This document shows positions 24,247-32,309 of a stretch of 64,000 nt of DNA, in pieces. The stretch comes from an uncultured Eubacteriales bacterium (GTDB taxonomy: Bacteria; Bacillota; Clostridia; Christensenellales; CAG-138): assembly GCA_900549955.1 (NCBI GenBank), contig URQH01000002.1, positions 62,001-126,000 of the forward strand. The letters are read 5' to 3'. The stretch's first letter is position 1, and every line of letters starts with the position of its first letter. The notes beneath the pieces were generated by a model. It had not been told where the DNA came from. It worked only from the letters and a program-made list of their open reading frames with translations, and searched no databases. The position numbers were made by a program, and so were the translations under genes.

Positions 24247-26067
24247 TTATGCGATCTTGACGCAGATGATCTTGGCACTCTCCTGACTGCCGCCCTTGCC
24301 GCGCGTCCCCACGACCAGGTAATTGTTGAATACGGCGGGCGTAGAGTCGATCCGGGACCCGAGGTCCAGAGAATACAGCAGCGCAGAGGTACTTGCGTCA
24401 TACAACTTCACCATGCCCGCGCGGTCGCACTGGATCAGGTACGCGCTGTCGTTTTCATCGTATACGACGACGGGCGAAGACCAGTAGTCCCCCGCGCCTG
24501 CATCTTCAATGCTCCACGCAACTTCTCCGGTGGTCTTGTCATATGCGACGATACGCCCGCCCAGCGAATTGCCGCCGGTACCGGTCGGCGCCTCCGGGTC
24601 CACCACGTCGTCCACGGCGGGCTCGCTCGTCATCACGGCCAGGTCCATCGCGTAGATAACCAGATTGGAAATGTTGCCGCGCCCCACGTGCGGCGTCGCC
24701 AGCGTCCCGCCGTTGTTGCTTGCGTCCCCGGTGGAAGCAGCCCATTGTTTTTGCCAGACCACTTCGCCTGTCAGGCCGTTGATCTTCTTGTGCCAGGAAT
24801 ATCCAAATCCCTCGCCCAACTCGCCCACAGAAGTATTGGCCTGGCTCGCCGTATACAGATAGATCGTGCCGTCGTCATAGCTCTCCTCGATCACGACGGT
24901 AGCGTCCGCATCCTCGCCCACGTCCGTAACAAACAGCAGGTCGTAGGTGTTAGCATCGACACACTGTAGCCTGCCGCCATTGTCGGTAAAATACAGATAG
25001 TTGCGAAAGGCGGCCACCGAGCTTTCCACGCCATACCAGCGGCTGTTGGCTGCATCGCTCTTCGAGTATCCGGCGCCTTCATAGCGATACTTGACCAGTC
25101 GCTCGGGGTTGATGGATACCGTGCCTGCCGCCGCATCAAACTGCGTATTCAGCTTGCTCGAATACAAGACGCCGTTTTCACCGGCATAAAACAACGTGTC
25201 GTTTGAGATGAGCGGGCTGCCGTCGTATGCCTGCCACCCGCGTTCGCCAAAATAGTCATACCCGCCAAAACGATGGATCTCCTCGTTTGTAATGAGCGAA
25301 TAGACCCGGATGTAGGCGACAGAAAGGCCGTTTTCATTTTCCACCGGGATCCCCTGGCCGACATACAACAGCGGGTATCCGTTGGGATCGAGGCAGGCCG
25401 TCCCCTTCATGACCACGCCCACGTTGATCGGGTCGCGCGTGCGCGCGCCGGACTCAAGGTCGTAAAAGTAGATATAACCGTCCATGGCGGGGTAGATAAC
25501 CTCGACAAACCCCTCCTTGGTCTTGTAGGTTTCCGACACGCCCAGCACCGGGCGCACCTCATCCGGCCACTGCACGATCAGCGGCTGCCCGGTCCACCCC
25601 GTGCCCGTCCAGCTGTCGATCTGTCCGATACGCTCTTCCCAGGCGCGATACAGGCGCCGCTCAGAGACGACGGTCGTACCATAGGCAAAGGTGTTTCGAT
25701 AGTTGTTGCCGCCAAAGGTCAACAGCCCGGGCACATCGGTATAGTCTTCGTCCCTGCCAAAGGAAACGGGGTTGCTGCGGGTATAGGAGTTGGTGTCCCC
25801 TCCATTGACCTGCAGCACGGTGGAAAACCCAAGCCGTTCCGGCGCGGCCGCTTCGCTGCCCACGACGGAAATATTGTCCGGCAGGGGCGGCTTTGGCGTT
25901 GCCTCGGCCGGTACCGTTGGCGACGAGCTCGGCAACGGCGTGTTCTCCGCCGCAGCCTCTCTGGCAGGCGATACAATGGCGCGCACGAGCAGAAAGATCC
26001 CGATGCCGATGCCAACCACCGAGAACAGAAACAGGAAAAACCTCGGTTGCATTCGCCTGCGCGCCAC
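24247..26067 (-). CDS. Membrane-anchored PQQ-type beta-propeller protein (paralogue 1)
   Basis: This 606-residue protein has a basic start, an N-terminal signal anchor (FFLFLFSVVGIGIGIFLLV) and a TP-rich linker, then a long all-beta domain with PQQ-propeller repeats: GGRIVAYDKTTGEVAWSIED, INGLTGEVVWQKQW and VKLYDASTSALLYSLDLGS. It starts at GTG (26067) behind AAGGAGGGG. In Gram-negative bacteria such propellers act in outer-membrane assembly (BamB) or as dehydrogenases. Here the cell has one membrane, so a scaffold or binding role outside the cell is more likely. It is a tandem paralogue of the next gene upstream, 12 bases away. Confidence 0.8.
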   Translation of the reverse strand: MARRRMQPRFFLFLFSVVGIGIGIFLLVRAIVSPAREAAAENTPLPSSSPTVPAEATPKPPLPDNISVVGSEAAAPERLGFSTVLQVNGGDTNSYTRSNPVSFGRDEDYTDVPGLLTFGGNNYRNTFAYGTTVVSERRLYRAWEERIGQIDSWTGTGWTGQPLIVQWPDEVRPVLGVSETYKTKEGFVEVIYPAMDGYIYFYDLESGARTRDPINVGVVMKGTACLDPNGYPLLYVGQGIPVENENGLSVAYIRVYSLITNEEIHRFGGYDYFGERGWQAYDGSPLISNDTLFYAGENGVLYSSKLNTQFDAAAGTVSINPERLVKYRYEGAGYSKSDAANSRWYGVESSVAAFRNYLYFTDNGGRLQCVDANTYDLLFVTDVGEDADATVVIEESYDDGTIYLYTASQANTSVGELGEGFGYSWHKKINGLTGEVVWQKQWAASTGDASNNGGTLATPHVGRGNISNLVIYAMDLAVMTSEPAVDDVVDPEAPTGTGGNSLGGRIVAYDKTTGEVAWSIEDAGAGDYWSSPVVVYDENDSAYLIQCDRAGMVKLYDASTSALLYSLDLGSRIDSTPAVFNNYLVVGTRGKGGSQESAKIICVKIA

Positions 26068-26079
26068 AAGACCCCTCCT

Positions 26080-27891
26080 TTAGGAAATGGTTATGCCAAA
26101 CACGTCCATACCGCGCGTGCCGACGATGATCGTGTTGCCATATACCACCGGCGACGCCTCGATGTTGCGCTCTGCATCGAACTTCGACAGCTGCGTACCC
26201 GTTCTGCCATCGAGCAGATACACGTTTCCAACGCTGTCGCAAGTGACGATGTATGCGTTGCCGGCCGCATCGTAGACTGCCACCGGCGAACTCCACGAAT
26301 AGCCGTCCGAAGCAAACCGCCACCGTTCGGTGCCCGTGTTTTTGTCGATCGCGACCAGGTAGCCGTGATCCACATCCGGCACGCGGGCAAACGGTACGAT
26401 GACCAGGTCGGAAATGCTGTTCTTGCCCAATACGGCCGTGGCCTGCACGCCGCCGGACACGCCGGAGCGCGTATACACGTTCATGTCGAACCGCCACACA
26501 ATTTCGCCCGTAACCGCGTTGATCTTGAACAGCGGCGTCGTGCCATAGCTGTTTTCGTCTGCCGTAAAGTGCAGCGACGTGCCGACATACAGATATGCCG
26601 TGCGGTTGGCTTCGTCCTCTTCCAGCACGATGGATGCATTGGTATCGTCCAGCACATCCTGCGCCCAGACCAGCTCCATCGTGTTGAGATTGATGCACTG
26701 CATGAAACCGTCGTTCGTGACCAGATAGATGTACTCGCCCCAGACGACCGCGCTGTCCTCATACCCCATCCAGTACTTCTCCGCCGATGTGCTGCCGACA
26801 GAGCTGCGGGACGTATTATAACGGAATTTGACAACCTCGGAGGGCGCCATGGAGAGCGTCCCGGCCTGTTCGTCATACTGCGTGTTCAGCTTGATGGTGT
26901 ACAGGATGGCGTTTTCGCCCGGATAGATCAGCGTGTCCGTCTCCGCGTCCACGAGCGGCGAACTGTCATAGGCGTGCCAGTCGCGGATGGCAAAGCTGTC
27001 CTTATATGCGCCAAACGTGTACAGGCAGCTGAAATCGACCAGGCTGTAGATGACCGCCCTGACGGTCTTGGCCGGATCGTCCGGATAGTTGTCGCCGGAA
27101 CCGAGGTACAGGATGGGATACCCGCGCGGGTCAAGGGCGCCGGCGCCCTTGAACGGGATGCCGATGTCGAGCGTCGGGCGGGTGGCCTCTCCAGTCGAAA
27201 TGTCGAAGAAATATACCTTGCCATCCAGGCAGGGAAGGATCCCCTCCACCAGTCCTTCCTTCTGTTTGGCCCAGTCATACATGTTCATGATCTGCTTGGT
27301 GCTCTGCGGCCAGCAGACGACGAGGGGTTGTCCCACCCAGCCGCTGCCGGACCAGTTGCCGCTGCCGCCGGGCTTGGCCATTTCGCCGATCTCGAAACTC
27401 CAGGCCTTGCTCAGCGTCTTGGAAGAGACGTTGGCCGTGCCATAAGCGGCGCCGCTGCGGTAGTTGTCGCCACGGAACGTGACGATACCATTGACGTTGG
27501 TGTAGGGTTCGTCATAATCAAAGAAAATCGGCGTCTCACGCTGATACGACTCGACGACCGTACCGTTGACCTCGATGTCCGTGGTATATCCCCAGTTGGC
27601 CGGATTGGAGCTGTCCACAGCATGCGGCATGTCAAAGCGCGGCGTGGGCGTGGGGCTCGGCGTCGGCGTGGGCTCTTGCGTCGGTTCCGGCGTTGGCGTT
27701 GCAAACAGGTCGGTCAAAAAACCGCCGTCATTTCCCTGTTGCTGGTCGCCGTCGCTCTGTCCGTTGCCGGACAGGCCCTTGATGGCCACAATGGCCAGCA
27801 CCACGACAATTGCAAACAACAGCAGCACGATAAAGAACCGTGGCTGAATGCGCAGGCGTCTTCTCTTCCTTCTTCTCTGTTGCGTAGCCAT
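26080..27891 (-). CDS. Membrane-anchored PQQ-type beta-propeller protein (paralogue 2)
   Basis: This 603-residue protein has the same layout as its neighbour: a very basic N-terminus, one membrane helix (about residues 17-40), a Thr/Pro linker and a propeller domain with repeats such as LVAIDKNTGTERWRFASDGY and FKINAVTGEIVWRF. The two share many phrases, for example GYPILYLGSG / GYPLLYVGQG, IKLNTQYDEQAGTLS / SKLNTQFDAAAGTVS and SSPVAVYD / SSPVVVYD. I take the ATG at 27891, with GGAGGG upstream, rather than the longer open frame. It probably arose with its neighbour by tandem duplication. Function is unknown. Confidence 0.8.
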   Translation of the reverse strand: MATQQRRRKRRRLRIQPRFFIVLLLFAIVVVLAIVAIKGLSGNGQSDGDQQQGNDGGFLTDLFATPTPEPTQEPTPTPSPTPTPRFDMPHAVDSSNPANWGYTTDIEVNGTVVESYQRETPIFFDYDEPYTNVNGIVTFRGDNYRSGAAYGTANVSSKTLSKAWSFEIGEMAKPGGSGNWSGSGWVGQPLVVCWPQSTKQIMNMYDWAKQKEGLVEGILPCLDGKVYFFDISTGEATRPTLDIGIPFKGAGALDPRGYPILYLGSGDNYPDDPAKTVRAVIYSLVDFSCLYTFGAYKDSFAIRDWHAYDSSPLVDAETDTLIYPGENAILYTIKLNTQYDEQAGTLSMAPSEVVKFRYNTSRSSVGSTSAEKYWMGYEDSAVVWGEYIYLVTNDGFMQCINLNTMELVWAQDVLDDTNASIVLEEDEANRTAYLYVGTSLHFTADENSYGTTPLFKINAVTGEIVWRFDMNVYTRSGVSGGVQATAVLGKNSISDLVIVPFARVPDVDHGYLVAIDKNTGTERWRFASDGYSWSSPVAVYDAAGNAYIVTCDSVGNVYLLDGRTGTQLSKFDAERNIEASPVVYGNTIIVGTRGMDVFGITIS

Positions 27892-27941
27892 GATCAGTCG
27901 TTCCCTCCCCACGCGCCAGACGCGCGTATAATCATCGTATT

Positions 27942-27947
27942 ATTATA
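27942..27947 (-). promoter_or_regulatory. Possible -10 element upstream of the PQQ-type pair
   Basis: TATAAT on the minus strand (complement 27942-27947) sits in an imperfect inverted repeat (27923-27954) that also holds a TATAAT on the plus strand. No -35 hexamer is evident. Confidence 0.3.
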
Positions 27948-27987
27948 ACACGCGCGCGGGCGCCGTTTGTTGATGATTTGTGAATTC

Positions 27988-29595
27988 TCACGGGCGCGGT
28001 GTGCAAAATCTGGAAATGATGCGCTCGGCCGCGCGCATCCCGTCGACAGCCGCGCTGACGATACCGCCGGCGTATCCCGCCCCCTCCCCAACCGGGTACA
28101 AACCCGGCCAGGAAACGGATTCGCCGGTTGCAGAGCGCATAATGCGTACCGGCGCACTGGTCCTGCTCTCCACGGCGGTCAACACGCCGTCCGGCAGATC
28201 AAACCCGCGCAGCTGCGCGGCAAATCCGCGGATGCCGGCCGCCACGCCGGCTGCCACGGGTTCCGGCAGGCAGGCCCACAAGTTGGCCGGCATGACGCCG
28301 GGGCGATACGTGGGCGTGACGGATCCAAAACTGCGCGGCATGTGATGCGACAAAAAATCATCAATGCGCGATGCAGGCGCGGCATACGTGCCGCCGCCGG
28401 CCGAAAACGCCTGCCGTTCGAGCCGTTCGCAAAAGCGTACGCCGTCGAGCGGCCCGTCGCCAAAGTCTTCCGGGCCAACCTGAACGACAATGGCGGCGTT
28501 GGCATTCTGTCCGTCGCGCGCATAGTCACTCATGCCATTGACAACCACCTGTTGCTCGCCGGAAGAAGAGGTGACCACGTAGCCGCCCGGGCACATGCAA
28601 AACGTGTACACCCCACGCGACCCGCTGCGCGCCGTGAGCCGGTATTCCGCCGCCCCAAGGCGAGGATCTCCGGCAAGCGCCCCATACTGCGCCCGGTCGA
28701 TCATCGCCTGCGGGTGCTCCACACGCACGCCGACGGCAAACGCCTTCGGTTGCATGGCGACCCCTGCATGGAACAACATCCGATACGTGTCGCGCGCTCC
28801 CTGGCCAATGGCAAGGACGAGTGCGGCACAGGGGATTCGCTCCTCCCGGCCGCCGCACTTCACGCGCACGCCGCTGAGGGTGCCGCCGTCCTGCTCCAGG
28901 CCGCAAAGCGCGGTGGAAAAGCGGACTTCACCGCCCATTGCCTCGATCTTCTGCCGCAGATGGGAAACGACGAGCCGCAGGCGATTCGTCCCAATATGCG
29001 GCTTGGCCAGGTATGCAATTTCCGCCGGCGCGCCGTGCTCGACGAGCACGCGCAGCACGCTGGCGGCGCGCGGATCCTTGATGCGCGTCGTCAGTTTCCC
29101 GTCGGAAAATGTACCGGCGCCGCCTTCCCCAAACATGACATTGCTCTCCGGATCCAACGCCCCGCCGCTCCAGAAGCGCTGCACGTCCGCCGTGCGCTCC
29201 GACACGGGCCTGCCTCGCTCGACCACGAGCGGTTGGTATCCCTGCTGCGCCAGGCAGTATGCCGCAAACAGCCCTGCTGGGCCCAACCCGGCGACCAGTA
29301 TGCGGCCGCGCGGCTCCTCCGTCCCCTGCGCCACCGGCGCCGGCACTTCCGGCGCAAACCTGCGAATGCCGGCATCTCCCCTTTGGAGAACGCGAATTTC
29401 CTGCGCCGGCGCAAGCGTTACGGCCACTTGCAGTTGAAAGTGAATGTCCTGTTTTTTTCGCGCATCGAGTGATTTGCGCAAGATTGTAATCGCGCAAACT
29501 GCATGCGCTGGAACGCGCAGCCTGGCTGCAGCCAGTGTGGGCAGCTCCTCCTCCGGCGTTCCCAGGGGTGCGCGAAAATCGGTCACAAGCGGCAT
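27988..29595 (-). CDS. FAD-dependent oxidoreductase, uncharacterised COG2509-type
   Basis: This 535-residue flavoprotein has a small N-terminal alpha/beta domain (about 1-95, with AAARLRVPAHAVCAITILRKSLDARKK). A dinucleotide-binding fold follows (RILVAGLGPAGLFAAYCLAQQGY, Rossmann GxGxxG in shortened form), then EGGAGTFSDGKLTTRIKD and a C-terminal flavin site (LYPVGEGAGYAGGIVSAAVDG). Substrate and partner are unknown for this widespread anaerobe family. The ATG at 29595 with GGGAGA upstream is preferred over earlier in-frame starts. A terminator lies immediately upstream with no clear promoter after it. Confidence 0.8.
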   Translation of the reverse strand: MPLVTDFRAPLGTPEEELPTLAAARLRVPAHAVCAITILRKSLDARKKQDIHFQLQVAVTLAPAQEIRVLQRGDAGIRRFAPEVPAPVAQGTEEPRGRILVAGLGPAGLFAAYCLAQQGYQPLVVERGRPVSERTADVQRFWSGGALDPESNVMFGEGGAGTFSDGKLTTRIKDPRAASVLRVLVEHGAPAEIAYLAKPHIGTNRLRLVVSHLRQKIEAMGGEVRFSTALCGLEQDGGTLSGVRVKCGGREERIPCAALVLAIGQGARDTYRMLFHAGVAMQPKAFAVGVRVEHPQAMIDRAQYGALAGDPRLGAAEYRLTARSGSRGVYTFCMCPGGYVVTSSSGEQQVVVNGMSDYARDGQNANAAIVVQVGPEDFGDGPLDGVRFCERLERQAFSAGGGTYAAPASRIDDFLSHHMPRSFGSVTPTYRPGVMPANLWACLPEPVAAGVAAGIRGFAAQLRGFDLPDGVLTAVESRTSAPVRIMRSATGESVSWPGLYPVGEGAGYAGGIVSAAVDGMRAAERIISRFCTPRP

Positions 29596-29628
29596 ATTTT
29601 TTTCTCCCATCCTTATGTGGAATGAAAA

Positions 29629-29651
29629 CGGGGCAACCGAGTGTTGCCCCG
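29629..29651 (-). terminator. Terminator after cdaR
   Basis: A 9-bp perfect stem (CGGGGCAAC and complement, loop of five) is followed by TTTTCATT on the minus strand. It is 31 bases past the cdaR stop. Confidence 0.8.
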
Positions 29652-29681
29652 CATGGCAATGGATTTGCATATGCCGACGCT

Positions 29682-31022
29682 TCAGGAGGAAGGCCTCAGC
29701 GTAACATGGACGGTCGTAACAGGCGCATCGCCAGAAAACAGCGAAGTCTGCAGTTCCACAGTGCTCTCTTCATCCCGGATAAGCGCAAACAGGTCGAGGT
29801 CGTATTCGCCGGCAGCCAGGTTCGTCACATCCACGAGCACGCGGATATCGCTGCGCTTTAAGATGCTGACCAGGCTGACCCGCCCTTCCACATGCAGATC
29901 GACCGCATAGACGTCGAGCGTAGCGGACAGGCCGTCGCCAAGTCCTTCCACTTCGATGGCCATCTGCTCAAATACGCGCTCAGACGTACTCTCGCGAATA
30001 TCCACCGTAACGGAGGCCGTATTATCATCCTCCAGTTTTCCGGCTTCATCCAGCAGCCTTGTACCGGCGGGAATGATAATCTCGGATTTGACAATCGTCA
30101 GCTCGCTCAAACCGCTGACATTGATCGTGTCCAGTTTCACACTGTCGATCGTATCGAGTATGGATTGCTCCCCAACCAGGCGAACGGTCTCCGGCGTAAC
30201 CGACACATCGAACAACTCGTGGTTGGTCGCCAGTGTGTCCGCTCCCTCGAGAGAACCTTCCGCATCGATTTCCACCGTCTTGACGGGGTAAATGGGGATG
30301 CGAACGGTAGCGGACGGCGTTGTTCCAACCAGAATGTCCGAGCTCATGACGTTGTCCTCTTCGTCATAGAGAAGGACTTCGAACGTGCTGAAGATGGACG
30401 AGGTTCTGCCGCTCAAATCGATCACGCACTCGGCGCGGCGCACCTGCTCAATGTCCGTTTTAGGCCCCTCCACGTCGATATATTGCGTAATGGAACAGTT
30501 GTCCATATCCGCCCAGTAACCCTCGGATACCTCGCCAGTGATGACAGGCGTCACAGGGACGGTCTTTCGCACAAGCGTGTCGATTTCCACCGTCGCAACG
30601 GATGGCGAAACGCTCTGCACCACGCCATATCCGGACGTCACGGTTGGATTGATAGGCAGCTCGTAGACGCGCGGCTCACTGATGTTGCGCAAACTGATCG
30701 TGGCGTTGATCTGGTTCGCGGTCAATGCGGCATAGTTCGTGACCTGCGTACGCACCTGGACGGTCACATTTCGCAGAATTTCAGCCCGGTCTCCGCGCAC
30801 GCAAAGACCCTGCGCCAGCAATTCGGCCTCACCCTCAAAGCTGGTGGCCACATTCGTCACTGTTTTCGTACGGTACGGTTTCAAATCCGTCAGCACATAG
30901 CCCCACAAAAGAATGGCAAATAGCAGCGCTACGACCTTAATGACCAGATTCTTCGTGCAAAAGCCACGGATCGCGGCTACAATCCGTTTCCAAATTCCGG
31001 TGAAATCGGGATTATTTTTCAT
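29682..31022 (-). CDS. cdaR: YbbR-domain protein, CdaA regulator (CdaR)
   Basis: This 446-residue protein has one N-terminal membrane helix (about 20-42, LVIKVVALLFAILLWGYVL), then four repeated extracytoplasmic YbbR domains. Each has the pattern of a beta-rich unit with VNVATSFEG-, TVEIDTLVRKTVPVTP- and VDIRESTSERVFEQM-like segments. CdaR binds the diadenylate cyclase CdaA and tunes c-di-AMP synthesis. The start at 31022 overlaps the end of cdaA by 11 bases; the longer open frame is rejected. glmM, which normally follows, is not found here. Confidence 0.92.
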   Translation of the reverse strand: MKNNPDFTGIWKRIVAAIRGFCTKNLVIKVVALLFAILLWGYVLTDLKPYRTKTVTNVATSFEGEAELLAQGLCVRGDRAEILRNVTVQVRTQVTNYAALTANQINATISLRNISEPRVYELPINPTVTSGYGVVQSVSPSVATVEIDTLVRKTVPVTPVITGEVSEGYWADMDNCSITQYIDVEGPKTDIEQVRRAECVIDLSGRTSSIFSTFEVLLYDEEDNVMSSDILVGTTPSATVRIPIYPVKTVEIDAEGSLEGADTLATNHELFDVSVTPETVRLVGEQSILDTIDSVKLDTINVSGLSELTIVKSEIIIPAGTRLLDEAGKLEDDNTASVTVDIRESTSERVFEQMAIEVEGLGDGLSATLDVYAVDLHVEGRVSLVSILKRSDIRVLVDVTNLAAGEYDLDLFALIRDEESTVELQTSLFSGDAPVTTVHVTLRPSS

Positions 31023-31860
31023 GCTTTTCCCTCCGTTTCGCCCAGTGGAACGGCATGTTGGTCTTCTGCAGGAACAGACTCTCCAGCAGATCCTGCAACG
31101 CCTTGGAGTCGATATAGCGTACCAGTTTGCCGTCCCGGGCAATGGAAATGGCGCCCGTCTCCTCGGAGACGACGATCGTCACGCTGTCCGACACCGTGGA
31201 GATGCCGAGCGCCGCGCGATGGCGCGTTCCCAGTTCGCGCGCAAGGTTCAGATCGTCCGACAGCGGCAAAAAGCACCCGGCCGCCACCACGCGCGTGCCG
31301 CGCACGATGACAGCGCCGTCGTGCAGCGGCGTATTTGGTTCAAAGATGTTCTCGAGCAACGCGCCGGAAATGACGCCGTCTACCAGCGTGCCCGTATTGA
31401 TGATATCGCCCAGCGCCGTTTTGCGTTCCACGACGAGCAGCATGCCAACGCGCCGCCTGGACATGGACAAAATGGCGCGCTGCACGTCGCGCACGAGCGC
31501 CTCGGATTCATACGTTGTAGCGTCAAACAGGTTGCCCAGCTGCTTTCCGCTGCGCCCCAGCCGCTCCAGCACACGGCGGATTTCCGGCTGGAACAGAATG
31601 ACGATCACGATGATGATGGAGCCGGACTGCAGGAACGAATCCAGCACCCATCTGAGCGTGTTCAGCTGGAGCAACTGGCTGGCGACCGAGCACAAAAAGA
31701 GGAGCGCAATGCCTTTGAGCACCTCAAAGGCCTGCGTTTCCTTTGTCCAGATGATCAGTTTATACAGCAATACGCAGATGATGAGAATGTCGATCAGATC
31801 GTAGATCTGAATCTGCGAGAAGCTGCTGGCCAACGCCTTGATGACATCATCGTACGCCAA
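31012..31860 (-). CDS. cdaA: Diadenylate cyclase CdaA
   Basis: This 282-residue membrane enzyme makes c-di-AMP from two ATP. Three N-terminal helices (QIYDLIDILIICVLLYKLII, then LKGIALLFLCSVASQLL, then SGSIIIVIVILFQPEI) precede a DAC domain with the catalytic DGA motif (near residue 181, LHDGAVIVRG) and the RHR motif (GTRHRAALG near 215). I choose the TTG at 31860, eight bases after AGGACAGGG, which gives family length; the alternative TTG at 31917 has no ribosome-binding site. c-di-AMP controls potassium and osmolyte transport and wall stability. Confidence 0.93.
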   Translation of the reverse strand: MAYDDVIKALASSFSQIQIYDLIDILIICVLLYKLIIWTKETQAFEVLKGIALLFLCSVASQLLQLNTLRWVLDSFLQSGSIIIVIVILFQPEIRRVLERLGRSGKQLGNLFDATTYESEALVRDVQRAILSMSRRRVGMLLVVERKTALGDIINTGTLVDGVISGALLENIFEPNTPLHDGAVIVRGTRVVAAGCFLPLSDDLNLARELGTRHRAALGISTVSDSVTIVVSEETGAISIARDGKLVRYIDSKALQDLLESLFLQKTNMPFHWAKRREKHEK

Positions 31861-31921
31861 TGTCCCTGTCCTTTCTGTTTCCCCATAGATATACCACAAC
31901 GACCGCACGCAAAGCAACGCG

Positions 31922-32125
31922 TCAGCGCCGATCCAGCACGTGCGTTTCGATTAATTTCTCATATTCGGCTGCCGCCTCGGCCAGCGGAAGGCTGGATAGC
32001 GTGCCCGTCTGCTCATATTCGCGCATGGCCAGCGCATTGAGCTTCTCCTGCGCGGCACGTCCTTCTTCATCCAATTCCTGCTGTTCGATCTGCATTTCGC
32101 CAAGGCGGCGAATCGTCGTTCCCAT
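31922..32125 (-). CDS. Small hypothetical protein upstream of cdaA
   Basis: This 67-residue, charged, probably helical protein starts MGTTIRRLGEMQIEQQELDE and has no cysteine or membrane segment. It has a strong ribosome-binding site (GGAGGAAAC) and a promoter upstream, and lies 61 bases before cdaA, so it is likely the first gene of a cdaA-cdaR transcript. I do not recognise a family. Confidence 0.6.
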   Translation of the reverse strand: MGTTIRRLGEMQIEQQELDEEGRAAQEKLNALAMREYEQTGTLSSLPLAEAAAEYEKLIETHVLDRR

Positions 32126-32152
32126 AGCCGGTTTCCTCCATGATCCAGTGAT

Positions 32153-32180
32153 ATTATATCATATGTTTCACGCTCTCCAA
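32153..32180 (-). promoter_or_regulatory. Promoter of the small gene-cdaA-cdaR unit
   Basis: A perfect TATAAT (complement 32153-32158) has TTGGAG (complement 32175-32180) 16 bases upstream. It is back-to-back with the nadE promoter. Confidence 0.5.
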
Positions 32181-32241
32181 CCCCTGACAAGGAATTTTCA
32201 TCGAAATTTTGCATTCCAATTTTCGGTGATTGGGCCGCACG

Positions 32242-32270
32242 TTGACGAAGGAAAGAAAACGGCATAAAAT
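32242..32270 (+). promoter_or_regulatory. nadE promoter
   Basis: TTGACG (32242-32247), 17 bases and TAAAAT (32265-32270). Each hexamer matches consensus at five of six positions. Confidence 0.75.
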
Positions 32271-32309
32271 AAGGACGGATGAAGCGCCCGCCAGAGCGCA
32301 TCTGAAAGG

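Noticed and set aside
25273..27948. Very long plus-strand open frame of 891 codons opposite the two PQQ-type genes
   Set aside because: It is rich in Arg, His, Ala and Asp, with no domain or hydrophobic pattern, and lies exactly antisense to two clear genes. High GC content makes such shadow frames common.
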